A DNA stretch of 46,773 nt, from positions 1 through 46,773 of IMG/VR virus record IMGVR_UViG_3300046642_001423. One strand, given 5' to 3'. Below are positions 38,196-45,383 of the stretch, one piece after another. The stretch is from a virus. The notes beneath the pieces were generated by a model, which worked only from the letters and a program-made list of their open reading frames with translations, had not been told where the DNA came from and did no database searches. The translations under genes and the position numbers were made by a program. Position 1 is the first letter of the stretch. Every line of letters starts with the position of its first letter.

Positions 38196-38224
38196 TGGTA
38201 TTCCGGCGCACCGTGCGCTAGATT
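38196..38224 (+). promoter_or_regulatory. Class B operator promoter for the 97-aa gene
   Basis: GGCGCAC-C-GTGCGCT (38205-38219) fills the spacer and its last base begins the -10 TAGATT (38219-38224). A weak -35 (TGGTAT) lies 17 nt upstream. Six nt after the -10 comes ATG 38231, so transcription should start on the start codon. On the other side, 38015-38195 is non-coding and holds no sure minus-strand promoter. Confidence 0.7.
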
Positions 38225-38230
38225 GGTCCC

Positions 38231-38524
38231 ATGACCTCAACGCTGAACCTCATCGACGGGACCACCCTCCGGACCTCCTCGGTCCACCGATTCCAGATCG
38301 TCGCGAGCGGGCGCATCGTCGGCCGGTCCGACTCCCTCCGCACCGCAACGGCTCGGGCGGCCAAGCTCGGCTCGTACTCGACGGATCAGGGTCGGGTCGA
38401 CGAGATCAAGGCGGCGTTTGCGGCCGGGACGATGCGGACGGCGGACTACACGGCCGCGATGGACTCGATCCCCCGTCTCCCCGTCGCCGTGGTCTACGAC
38501 CTCGACACCGGCGCTCCCGCCTAA
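38231..38524 (+). CDS. Moron-island hypothetical protein, 97 aa
   Basis: ATG 38231 coincides with the predicted transcription start; no Shine-Dalgarno exists, so it is probably leaderless. The product (MTSTLNLIDGTTLRTSSVHR, then FQIVASGRIVGRSDS, RVDEIKAAFAAGTMRTADY) is small, beta then helix, without cysteines or membrane segments. A terminator hairpin follows the stop. Orientation is opposite to the head genes on both sides. Function unknown. Confidence 0.75.
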   Translation: MTSTLNLIDGTTLRTSSVHRFQIVASGRIVGRSDSLRTATARAAKLGSYSTDQGRVDEIKAAFAAGTMRTADYTAAMDSIPRLPVAVVYDLDTGAPA

Positions 38525-38547
38525 CCCCGAGAGGAGGTTCGACCCGG

Positions 38548-38572
38548 ACGACCCGCCCGAGTGGCGGGTCGT
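38548..38572 (+). terminator. Hairpin terminator after the 97-aa gene
   Basis: ACGACCCGCC (38548-38557) pairs with GGCGGGTCGT (38563-38572) around CGAGT, a perfect 10-bp stem followed by TTCG. It separates the 97-aa gene from the next promoter. Confidence 0.75.
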
Positions 38573-38602
38573 TTCGCGTCCCGAGAAATCCCCCGTTCCG
38601 CG

Positions 38603-38631
38603 TTGCATTGTGGCGCACGGTGCGCTAGATT
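38603..38631 (+). promoter_or_regulatory. Class B operator promoter for the 113-aa gene
   Basis: TTGCAT (38603-38608), a 17-nt spacer filled by GGCGCAC-G-GTGCGCT (38612-38626), and TAGATT (38626-38631). ATG 38638 follows after 6 nt, placing the start point on the A of ATG. From the operator to the first codons this copies the 38196-38245 segment almost base for base. Confidence 0.75.
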
Positions 38632-38637
38632 GTCCCT

Positions 38638-38979
38638 ATGACCTCAACCGCCACCACCACCGCCACGACCTACCGTTGCTCCTGCGGCGCGTACGTCACC
38701 ACCGCCGACGAGTTCCCGACGTGCGACGCCACCGACGCGTGCGGACTCCTGTTCGACGACGAGGCGGTCCCGACCCTCGCCGTCGGGGACGTCGTCTCCC
38801 TCCACCACGCCAAGGGCAAGAACCGCAAATCCGGCACCGTGACCTACGTCGGCCGGACCCGTTGCCGGATCGAGGTCCCGTACCTCTCCTACGGCCACTC
38901 CGAGACGACCCGCTCGATCTCCGACCCGGACCTCGTCGTCCTCTCCCGCGCCAACCGCCGCGGGGACGTCGCCCGATGA
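38638..38979 (+). CDS. Moron-island zinc-ribbon-like protein, 113 aa
   Basis: Leaderless ATG 38638. The N-terminus holds YRCSCGAYVTTADEFPTCDA followed by DACGLLF, a four-cysteine ribbon; the rest is a beta domain with GDVVSLHHAKGKNRKSG and YVGRTRCRIEVPYLSYG, resembling a small SH3-like fold. The stop overlaps the next gene (ATGA). Possibly a nucleic-acid-binding protein; unproven. Confidence 0.75.
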   Translation: MTSTATTTATTYRCSCGAYVTTADEFPTCDATDACGLLFDDEAVPTLAVGDVVSLHHAKGKNRKSGTVTYVGRTRCRIEVPYLSYGHSETTRSISDPDLVVLSRANRRGDVAR

Positions 38980-39167
38980 TCCACTCGGGCGACGCGGTGA
39001 CGTGCGAGGCGTGCGCGCCGGTGTTCGCCGCCGACGCACGGCAGGCGGAGATCGGCCGCGTCGGTGGTCGAGGCTCGGAGTCGTACCGGCGTGCGTTCGC
39101 CGCTCTCCACGACGCCGAGGCGGCCGTGGCCGCGACGCGCGCCGAGCACGCGGCCGCGACTCGCTAG
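38976..39167 (+). CDS. Moron-island small protein, 63 aa
   Basis: ATG 38976 overlaps the previous stop. Contains TCEACAPVF near the start and then an Ala/Glu helix (DAEAAVAATRAEHAAATR). The stop TAG overlaps the TAG of the convergent methyltransferase within the shared palindrome CTAG at 39164-39167. Unknown function. Confidence 0.65.
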   Translation: MIHSGDAVTCEACAPVFAADARQAEIGRVGGRGSESYRRAFAALHDAEAAVAATRAEHAAATR

Positions 39168-39715
39168 ACGTAGATCACGCCGAGCCCGTACGACCCGGGG
39201 AACTCCTCCGTCGCGCACCCGCCGAGGTCGGCGTACCACCGCATCGCGCGCCGCACCGGGAACGGGTCCTGCGGACCGATCGCCGGTTCGGTCTCCTCCG
39301 GGTGTTCGTTCTCCGTGTCGTGCAACACGATCAACCCGCCCGGCCGGACACGCGGACCGTACGCGGCGAGTTCGGCGCGGGTGTGGTCGTAGTCGTGCGA
39401 CGAGTCGACGAACAACAAGTCGAACGTCTCCGGGACTTGCGCGGCGACGGCCGGGTCGAGGTCGTCACCGACGATCGGGTTCAACCGTGCACGCGGCGGG
39501 AGGAGCCAATCGAGGTCGACGCCGTACACCTGACCGTCGGCCGGGAGGAACGAAAGCCATGCCGCCGTCGAGTGACCCTCACGGACACCGAGTTCGACGA
39601 CGGTGCGGACGTCGTAGTCGACGACAAGGTGCATCATCCGCGGGAAATGGTCCGAGATATCGGACGACGGGTCGGCGGCGACGCGCCGGTACCACTGGCC
39701 GAGGTTCTCGCTCAC
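39164..39715 (-). CDS. Class I SAM methyltransferase (Methyltransf_24-like), 183 aa
   Basis: GTG 39715 overlaps the protease stop (GTGA). Motif I is VVELGVREGHST (39-50), with YGVDLD (64-69) for the second acidic position and LLFVDSSHDYDHT and GGLIVLHDTE for motifs IV-V. This pattern is seen in small-molecule and sugar O-methyltransferases (cephalosporin hydroxylase/CmcI-like group). It sits between protease and capsid genes rather than with DNA enzymes, so it may act with the virion sugar cassette farther upstream. Substrate unknown. Confidence 0.8.
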   Translation of the reverse strand: MSENLGQWYRRVAADPSSDISDHFPRMMHLVVDYDVRTVVELGVREGHSTAAWLSFLPADGQVYGVDLDWLLPPRARLNPIVGDDLDPAVAAQVPETFDLLFVDSSHDYDHTRAELAAYGPRVRPGGLIVLHDTENEHPEETEPAIGPQDPFPVRRAMRWYADLGGCATEEFPGSYGLGVIYV

Positions 39716-40023
39716 CCCGCCGCGGGAGGCAACGCCGACGCGGTCGTCGCGGGCGAACCCGAGACGGCGTCGATCAACTGGCGGACGACGTCCTCCAACT
39801 GTGCGACGCGTTGTTCCAGATCGTCCATGCGGGACGTCTCGGCCGCCTCGTCCTCGGGCGACTCCGGCGCGGCCGCGGGTGGCGCCCCGTTCGGGGACGC
39901 CGCGGTACGCGCGAGCACGTCGGCCGCGGCGGTGTTCGCCGGGTGCGCGCCGGGCGGAGCGAGCGCGGGCGGGATCGTCATCGTGACACCGTTCGGAAGG
40001 TCGATCACTACGTTCGTGTCCAT
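39712..40023 (-). CDS. Nested in-frame scaffold protein, 103 aa
   Basis: ATG 40023 lies inside the protease gene in the same frame and is preceded by AGGAG with a 6-nt spacer (AGGAGAACACG). The product would be the last 103 residues of the protease protein: MDTNVVIDLPNGVTMTIPP, an Ala/Pro linker and the coiled coil near the end. This copies the lambda C/Nu3 plan, where the scaffold is made from an internal start of the protease gene. Predicted, not shown. Confidence 0.55.
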   Translation of the reverse strand: MDTNVVIDLPNGVTMTIPPALAPPGAHPANTAAADVLARTAASPNGAPPAAAPESPEDEAAETSRMDDLEQRVAQLEDVVRQLIDAVSGSPATTASALPPAAG

Positions 40024-40770
40024 CGTGTTCTCCTGATCGTCGAGTTGGATACCGCCGACACCACCGAGCACCGCGGCGGCGCGTGCGCCCGGGAGAGTGA
40101 ACCGTCGGACGAGCGGCAACGCCGGACGGGTGACCAACGTCGGTCCGATGCAATCGAAACCCTCGCACTCGCGGACGGCGGCTTGACGGATGCCGAACGC
40201 CTCCCACCACGCGGGAGCCATCGGCCGCCAATCGCCCGACGTCGCGGATCGGCGGAGGAGCGCGACGTCGCCGTAGTTCAACGGCCGCCGTTCCGCTCCG
40301 ACTTGCGCGAGGACCGCGCCGAGGATCACGCCGCCGACGTCGTCGTCGTAGGCGCGCACCGTGAGGAGTTGCTTCGCCGGGTTGGAGTAGTGAGCGAGCG
40401 CGTCGACGACCGACGCGTACGGGTCCGCGTGTCCGCCGACGTCACCGATCACGCCGACCGCGAGCGGTTCACCCGACGCGGTCACGACCTCCTGCTGGTG
40501 GAACGCCGCATATCCCGTCGGGCTCGGGCGCGGACACGCGCTCGCGTCGTGAACGAGACATTGGCCGTGGTGGTAGAAGTACCCCGCGACGCGGCCTTGT
40601 TCGTCGACGGAGAGCTTGGTCTCCGGCGTGAGCCATTCCGGTCGGTCGGTGTACCACTCAGCAGGCGGATAGGCGGGCACCGGGAACGCGGCGTCGAACG
40701 GCTCCGTCAATGCGGCAACCCGCGGAGTCGGGAGCGTCGGTGCGGTCGTCGAACAGGTGCAGTCGCCCAT
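39712..40770 (-). CDS. Capsid maturation protease with C-terminal scaffold part, 352 aa
   Basis: Residues 45-185 match the prohead serine protease family of actinophages: LSVDEQGRVAGYFYHHGQC (53-71), GVIGDVGGHAD (106-116) with His 114, ALAHYSNP (124-131), VRAYDDDVGGVILGAVL (138-154) and LLRRSATSGDWR (171-182) with Ser 175 as nucleophile. Residues 250-352 are a separate low-complexity part with a coiled coil (MDDLEQRVAQLEDVVRQLID). An internal ATG with its own ribosome site begins that part. ATG 40770 has no Shine-Dalgarno; TACCAT lies 9 nt upstream, so a nearly leaderless start is possible. Confidence 0.82.
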   Translation of the reverse strand: MGDCTCSTTAPTLPTPRVAALTEPFDAAFPVPAYPPAEWYTDRPEWLTPETKLSVDEQGRVAGYFYHHGQCLVHDASACPRPSPTGYAAFHQQEVVTASGEPLAVGVIGDVGGHADPYASVVDALAHYSNPAKQLLTVRAYDDDVGGVILGAVLAQVGAERRPLNYGDVALLRRSATSGDWRPMAPAWWEAFGIRQAAVRECEGFDCIGPTLVTRPALPLVRRFTLPGARAAAVLGGVGGIQLDDQENTMDTNVVIDLPNGVTMTIPPALAPPGAHPANTAAADVLARTAASPNGAPPAAAPESPEDEAAETSRMDDLEQRVAQLEDVVRQLIDAVSGSPATTASALPPAAG

Positions 40771-40795
40771 CGGGCGCAGATGGTAGACGCGTGAG

Positions 40796-40834
40796 CGCCC
40801 GCCGCCTCGGACCTCGGCCCTGTCGCGGCGGGCG
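40796..40834. terminator. 10-bp inverted repeat before the protease gene
   Basis: CGCCCGCCGC (40796-40805) pairs with GCGGCGGGCG (40825-40834) around 19 nt. It occupies the 82-nt gap between the 108-aa gene and the protease gene, and may weaken or end transcription there. Confidence 0.5.
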
Positions 40835-40852
40835 GTGCTCCCCGGTACGACC

Positions 40853-41179
40853 CTAGAGGTCGAGGTACGCGCGTGCGTTACGGAGCCGGTCGCGTTGCAC
40901 GGTGAGCCGGAACGCCGCCTCGACCGCGCTCATCGTGACCGGCGACCGTGGCGGGCTCGGGTCCTCGCCTCGGAGCGCCTTCCCGTCGTCGGGTGCGGGT
41001 TGGGTGATCGGTGCGAGGGTGTGGAGGAGTTCCGCGATCTCGCCCTCGACCTCACCGATCATCCGGTGGACCTCGTCGAGTGCTTTCTCCAACGGCGACG
41101 CCTCGCGTGCGTCGACCGCCAGATCGGTGGCGTGGTAGTCGGGTCCGGTGGATCGTTGCAGTTGCGGTTCGGCTTGCAT
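40853..41179 (-). CDS. Hypothetical helical protein, 108 aa
   Basis: ATG 41179 follows the ribosome site GAGAGGACC. An N-terminal polar region is followed by a long helix (ASPLEKALDEVHRMIGEVEG, EIAELLHTLAPI), a Pro-rich linker and a second helix (MSAVEAAFRLTVQRDRLRNA). The size, coiled-coil propensity and place just upstream of the protease suggest a head assembly helper; no family is recognised. A degenerate copy of the GGCGCAC element lies 34 nt upstream at 41213-41227. Confidence 0.65.
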   Translation of the reverse strand: MQAEPQLQRSTGPDYHATDLAVDAREASPLEKALDEVHRMIGEVEGEIAELLHTLAPITQPAPDDGKALRGEDPSPPRSPVTMSAVEAAFRLTVQRDRLRNARAYLDL

Positions 41180-41225
41180 GATCGGTCCTCTCGATCGTGC
41201 CGGACGGGTTCCGGCGCACCGAACG

Positions 41226-41897
41226 CTATGCGACCTCGTCGACGAGTGCGCGCATCCGGACCGGGTCGTCGAACGCGAACCGGTACCGGCGTCGCATCGT
41301 CTCGGACTCCAACCGTGGCGACCGTTGTTTCCCGGGCGCGGAGTGCGGGTGCCACAAATGGACGAGACGTTCCGGTGAACGCCACGGCTCACCGAGGAGC
41401 GTCCGGAGTGCCCATCCCCAACAATGGTCCTCGTCGCCCCATCCGAGGAACCGCGGGTCGATCGGGATCGAGTCGTACGTCGAGCGACGTAGAACGCACA
41501 CGCCGCCGCCCTCGACACCGATGTACGGCCACCGCGTCAACTCCGGCGTCATCGGGACGTCGCGGGTTTCGTAGTAGCGCGCCGTCGCCCGTTCCGTCAG
41601 CCGGTAGACCTCGCGGTGTGGGATCGCCCACGCACCACCCGACTCGACGTGCGCGACCGCGAGCCGGAGCGCGGAGAGGTCGACGAGGACGTCGGCATCG
41701 TGAACGACGAGGACGTCCTCCGGTGTCGTCGGAACGATCGCCGCGGAGACGGCGAGAGATTTGCACCACAACTCCGACACGTTCGGCCCGACCAACACCG
41801 GCCACCCGTCGGCGGCGAGACGGCCCGACACGTCCGTCCATGCGCGCGCCCGGTGCTCGTCGTCGGTGGCGAGTGGGACGACCACGACCGCGCTCAT
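41226..41897 (-). CDS. Glycosyltransferase (GT-A, galactosyltransferase C-domain-like), 223 aa
   Basis: ATG 41897 overlaps the stop of the next gene (ATGA). VVVVPLATDDEHRARAW opens the nucleotide-binding fold; VLVVHDADVLV (62-72) carries the DxD-like metal site; PIDPRFLGWGDEDHCW (145-160) matches the GxxxEDxD acceptor-site block of the family 7 C-terminal domain. It is a paralogue of the next gene: both share HDADVLV, the DPRF-GWG-ED block and W/HLWH. Last gene of the cassette begun at 45376. Probably attaches a sugar to a virion glycan. Confidence 0.8.
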   Translation of the reverse strand: MSAVVVVPLATDDEHRARAWTDVSGRLAADGWPVLVGPNVSELWCKSLAVSAAIVPTTPEDVLVVHDADVLVDLSALRLAVAHVESGGAWAIPHREVYRLTERATARYYETRDVPMTPELTRWPYIGVEGGGVCVLRRSTYDSIPIDPRFLGWGDEDHCWGWALRTLLGEPWRSPERLVHLWHPHSAPGKQRSPRLESETMRRRYRFAFDDPVRMRALVDEVA

Positions 41898-42592
41898 CGT
41901 GTCACGACCTCGATCATCGCCTCCCGGTTCCCCACCGCGTCAAGGTACCGCGACGCGAGCGCCTCCGTCTCCCGGCTCCCACGCCGCGGGAGGTCGGTGG
42001 GTTGCGGTTCGTGCCAAAGGTGCCACATCGGCTCCCGCATCCGGAACGCGGGACCGGCGAGAGTGTCGAGCGCCCGAGCAAACGAAATGTCCTCACCGCC
42101 CCACCCGACGAACCGCGGGTCGATGCCACCGACGGCGTCGTACGCGTCTCGGGAGAGGACGACGATCCCGCCTCCGGGTGGTCCCGGGTGCGGGCGTCGT
42201 TCCAACGCGGCTCCGCCGAGATGGTGGTGGGGACCGCGCATCGCGTGGGCGAGGACCGACAACGTCGACGTCCGCGACAACCGGTAGACGTCGCCGTGCG
42301 GTTGCGCCCATGCCCGGCCGACCGTGACGGCCGTAATGCACGCCCCTACTGCCGCGTGAGCGACGAGGACGTCGGCGTCGTGTATGACGAGCCCCGGGGA
42401 CGTTGTGCGCCGTACGGCGGCGTCCACGACCTCGCCTTTCGCCCACGGTCGGGACGGGTCGCCGGGCTCGACGACGATCGGCCACGCGAACCCCGCGGCG
42501 AGCCACTCGACGACGTGGGCGAGCGCCGCGTCCCGGTTCGGGTCACCCGTCGACGTGTACGGGATCACAACCGTAAAGTCGGTCAGGTTCAT
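41894..42592 (-). CDS. Glycosyltransferase, paralogue of the downstream gene, 232 aa
   Basis: ATG 42592 overlaps the methyltransferase stop (ATGA). FTVVIPYTSTGDPNRDAAL at the start, GLVIHDADVLVAH (67-79), and GGIDPRFVGWGGEDISF (155-171) give the same GT-A/galactosyltransferase pattern as the neighbour; MWHLWHEPQPT near the end supplies a further conserved His/Trp block. Tandem copies suggest gene duplication and two related but distinct sugar transfers. Confidence 0.8.
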   Translation of the reverse strand: MNLTDFTVVIPYTSTGDPNRDAALAHVVEWLAAGFAWPIVVEPGDPSRPWAKGEVVDAAVRRTTSPGLVIHDADVLVAHAAVGACITAVTVGRAWAQPHGDVYRLSRTSTLSVLAHAMRGPHHHLGGAALERRPHPGPPGGGIVVLSRDAYDAVGGIDPRFVGWGGEDISFARALDTLAGPAFRMREPMWHLWHEPQPTDLPRRGSRETEALASRYLDAVGNREAMIEVVTR

Positions 42593-43203
42593 GCCCGCTC
42601 GATCACGATCCAATCGTGGCACTCGGCCGGGCGGATCTCCCGCATCGACTCCCGATACGCGGGGATGCGCGTCGCGACGAGGTCGACCATCGCGAGGAGT
42701 TCCGCGAGGTCGCCCTCCGCGATCGTGATCGACTCCGGGTACGTCCATTCGTCGGCCGCGTTGGTCTCGACGTCGAGGAGGAGTGACACGACCGCGATCC
42801 CGTCGGGTGTGAGTTGCTCGTCGAGCGCGCGTGCGAACGTGTCGATCTGCGGGCGGGAGACGTGCGTCAACACCGAGTGGGCGACGATCCGATCGAACCC
42901 GGCCCGTCCCGGCCACCGGAACCGGTCGCCGGAGTAGAACCGGGCGGAGCGCGCGCGGAGGAGATCCGCGAGCGCCGGGTCCTCCGTCCATGCCGCTTCG
43001 CGCAGCCACGCGTTCGGGTCGACACCGCAATACCGGTCGACGTCGAGGTACTCGACGAGTGGCCGGGCGAGATGCAACGCGCCGCACCCGATCTCTAGAA
43101 CCCGATGATCGGGTCGGAGTCCCGAGTCGTGCAGGATCGCGAGTTGCGCGACGCCGGACTCGGGTGTCGTCCCGACGTACTCGACGGCGTCGACGTAGCT
43201 CAT
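42589..43203 (-). CDS. SAM-dependent methyltransferase, 204 aa
   Basis: ATG 43203 overlaps the preceding stop (ATGA). Motif I VLEIGCGALHLARPL (35-49), acid after strand 2 CGVDPN (59-64), then FDRIVAHSVLTHVSRPQ as motif IV and DGIAVVSLLLDVE as motif V. The SVLTHV pattern is that of type 11/23-like methyltransferases acting on small molecules and sugars. It lies between two glycosyltransferase genes and could methylate the transferred sugar. Confidence 0.82.
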   Translation of the reverse strand: MSYVDAVEYVGTTPESGVAQLAILHDSGLRPDHRVLEIGCGALHLARPLVEYLDVDRYCGVDPNAWLREAAWTEDPALADLLRARSARFYSGDRFRWPGRAGFDRIVAHSVLTHVSRPQIDTFARALDEQLTPDGIAVVSLLLDVETNAADEWTYPESITIAEGDLAELLAMVDLVATRIPAYRESMREIRPAECHDWIVIERA

Positions 43204-43739
43204 CGTGCCGCGAGGAGGATCGTCTCGACACCGAACACCGTGTCGGGCGACTCGTACGTCGACGAGCGTGCATCCCACCCGGCGAGCGCGAGCGGCATCA
43301 TCAGATCACGGATACGGAACGAGATCACCGGGACGTCGCCGTAGTCGGGTTCGCGGAACAACACCGCCGTTTCGGTCTCGGCCATCGGTGTGAACAACAC
43401 GATCGCGAGGCGGTGTTGCGCCGACGCGATCGCGTTGTCGAGGATCACGGACCACTCGTCGTTGTGTTCCAAAACGTGACGGAGGACCACGGCCGGGACC
43501 TCGGAACGGTACGTCCGGAGATCGACGACGAAATCCGCGAACGGTGTCGCGGACCCGTCGACGCCGATGTACCGGCATGACGCGGGGAGGTAGTCCGCGA
43601 GCGCGCCGCCGCCGCATCCCCAATCCTCGACCGCGGTCTCGGTCCCGACGAACGCGGCGACGGGTGGGAGTGACGCCCGGCCGTACGACCACCGGTTCGA
43701 CGCGTGACCGTGCGCGTCGTCCCACGCCCCGAGGTTCAC
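43200..43739 (-). CDS. SAM-dependent methyltransferase, 179 aa
   Basis: GTG 43739 overlaps the glycosyltransferase stop (GTGA). VEDWGCGGGALADYLP (37-52) is motif I, YIGVDGSATPF (57-67) the second, and VVLRHVLEHNDEW (84-96) the fourth, followed by RLAIVLFTPM. The CGGG and RHVLEHN pattern occurs in methyltransferases next to glycosyltransferases. A short version of the fold without an extra acceptor domain. Confidence 0.8.
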   Translation of the reverse strand: MNLGAWDDAHGHASNRWSYGRASLPPVAAFVGTETAVEDWGCGGGALADYLPASCRYIGVDGSATPFADFVVDLRTYRSEVPAVVLRHVLEHNDEWSVILDNAIASAQHRLAIVLFTPMAETETAVLFREPDYGDVPVISFRIRDLMMPLALAGWDARSSTYESPDTVFGVETILLAAR

Positions 43740-44494
43740 ACGTATGGCTCGCGCGCGTGCGGCCAGATCCGCAGCCACCGGTTCGCGAGGTAGAACGGCT
43801 CCCCTTGCGCCATGCGACGCGCGGAGACGAACCCCGTCGACCATCGCCGCTCGATCTGATGGAGTCCGTACACACCGGGCTCGACACCGAGACGCCACGC
43901 GACGACCGGCAACGACAACTGATCCTGAAACCCCCACCGTTCGCACTCGTCGAGCCACGCCGCGCCGAGATGCGCCGACTGTTCGGGTGTCCAAATCGCG
44001 GTGCCCGTCGCGTAGAGCCCCCAATGCTCGGGGAAACCCTCCTCGCGGTACGCGGCCATTTGCGCCTCGATCGGGAGGTTCCGGTACCGGGCGTTTTGCG
44101 CTTCCGCCGCGCCCGGGAGACACACCGCCGCCTCGTCGTACACACAATCGCGTCGAGGGTGCGCCCAAAACGCGACGCCGTCATGGACGTAGTCGAGCGC
44201 CTGACGGACGAACCGTGGCTCCGTGATTTGCATGTTCGCGTCGATCCAAATCGCGTGTGACCAATCGCCCAACTCCCACGGCGGCGTCGACTTGTAGACC
44301 TTCGCGGCGAGGTTCGGATGCGCGTGTTTCGGTTCGACGACGTGGACGTCCCACACCGCGGACACGTCGTCGATCTCCGGGTGCGCCTCGCCGTCGGTGA
44401 GGTACACCCAATCGACGTCGACGTCTTGGGCGACTTGCACGCGGGTCCGGTCGTACCCACCGAAGTTCGCCGTGTAGATCACCGTGTCAGCCAT
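43736..44494 (-). CDS. Glycosyltransferase of the DUF616 type, 252 aa
   Basis: ATG 44494 overlaps the small gene stop. The signature is VIYTANFGGYDR (5-16), DWVYLTDG (28-35), HPNLAAKVYKSTPPWEL (59-75) and HAIWIDANMQI (80-90) with the DxN/DxD-like metal site, then FWAHPRRDCVYDEA and WGFQDQLSLPVVAWRLG. DUF616 enzymes are predicted GT-A glycosyltransferases found in polysaccharide loci. Here it works inside the virion cassette; sugar and acceptor are unknown. Confidence 0.82.
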   Translation of the reverse strand: MADTVIYTANFGGYDRTRVQVAQDVDVDWVYLTDGEAHPEIDDVSAVWDVHVVEPKHAHPNLAAKVYKSTPPWELGDWSHAIWIDANMQITEPRFVRQALDYVHDGVAFWAHPRRDCVYDEAAVCLPGAAEAQNARYRNLPIEAQMAAYREEGFPEHWGLYATGTAIWTPEQSAHLGAAWLDECERWGFQDQLSLPVVAWRLGVEPGVYGLHQIERRWSTGFVSARRMAQGEPFYLANRWLRIWPHAREPYV

Positions 44495-44660
44495 GCGTCG
44501 CTTCGTGTTCGTCGACGAGCCGGTTGAACGTCCATTGCCGCGCCGCCGTGGTCGGCTCGTCGGAGCCGTCGTCGTCGACGACGATCTCCGTCCCGCACGT
44601 CTCACAGATGTAGGTCAACGTCGGACCGTCGTCACGCCCGGCATGGCGTTCGGGTTCCAC
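44487..44660 (-). CDS. Small C2H2-like zinc-finger protein, 43-57 aa
   Basis: Overlooked by length. Two starts fit: GTG 44660 (57 aa) or TTG 44618 (43 aa), the latter overlapping the glycosyltransferase stop by two bases. YICETCGTEIVVDDDG gives the cysteine pair and DEHEATHG at the end gives H-x3-H, so a single C2H2-like finger is likely. The stop overlaps the DUF616 start. It is the only non-enzyme in the sugar cassette. Confidence 0.6.
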   Translation of the reverse strand: MEPERHAGRDDGPTLTYICETCGTEIVVDDDGSDEPTTAARQWTFNRLVDEHEATHG

Positions 44661-45376
44661 AACTGGCGGCGGCGCCGGAACAACGCCCGCCCGACGCGAG
44701 TGTTCGCCCGGCCGCGTTCGTAGGTCTCGTCCATCGGTGCGCGGTCGACGTTCGGGTGGTGGTGGCGTACGACCGAGTCGTGCGCGTGTCGGTACGCGTG
44801 GCGGGAACGGGCGGTCTCACACAACTCGTCATCGACGTATTCGTGCGGGTACAACTCGCAATAGATCGTGTGGTCGACGTCGACGCACGCTCCGACGTCG
44901 GCGTACCACCGGGCGACGAGCGAGTGCGTCGAGAGGGTGCCCTCCATCGTGCGCGGATTGCAATCGTCGACGGTGCCGACAACGCCGGTGTGTGTGCGCG
45001 CGTGCGTGTCGCCGCCGAGGTTCGGCACCGTATCGAGGAGCGAGCGGGCGGCGTCGTACCACCCGTCGGTGAACTCGATATCGTCCGCGCCGGTGAACAC
45101 CACCGGCCGGACCGAGCCGCGGTATCCGGCGTTGATTTTGCGGGCGTAGTCGCCCGTCGTGCCGCCCGGCCATTCGACGACGAGAAGCCGGTCGGTGCCC
45201 GGCCGGAGGACGCACTCGGCCAACGGGTTCGCCGCGTCGTCGTCGTCGCGGTTCACGACGTAGATCGCCTCCGCGTCGGGGACCGTCGCGAGGACCGACC
45301 GGGAGAGCCGGTCGAGGTTCGTGGTCCGCCGCCACAACGGCACGACGATGACGAGATCCGAACCCGAGTAATCCAT
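44615..45376 (-). CDS. GT2-like glycosyltransferase, 253 aa, first gene of the sugar cassette
   Basis: ATG 45376 lies 7 nt after a -10 box and has no Shine-Dalgarno, so the cassette probably begins leaderless. The GT-A fold shows as LVIVVPLWRRTTNLDRLSRS (8-27), IYVVNRDDDDA (38-48), RKINAGYRG (79-87) and VVFTGADDIEF (92-102), the last with the metal-binding acids. VDHTIYCELYPHEYVDDELC and SVVRHHHPN near the end fit the acceptor side. It would transfer the first or a branching sugar. Confidence 0.82.
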   Translation of the reverse strand: MDYSGSDLVIVVPLWRRTTNLDRLSRSVLATVPDAEAIYVVNRDDDDAANPLAECVLRPGTDRLLVVEWPGGTTGDYARKINAGYRGSVRPVVFTGADDIEFTDGWYDAARSLLDTVPNLGGDTHARTHTGVVGTVDDCNPRTMEGTLSTHSLVARWYADVGACVDVDHTIYCELYPHEYVDDELCETARSRHAYRHAHDSVVRHHHPNVDRAPMDETYERGRANTRVGRALFRRRRQLWNPNAMPGVTTVRR

Positions 45377-45383
45377 CCCGCGC

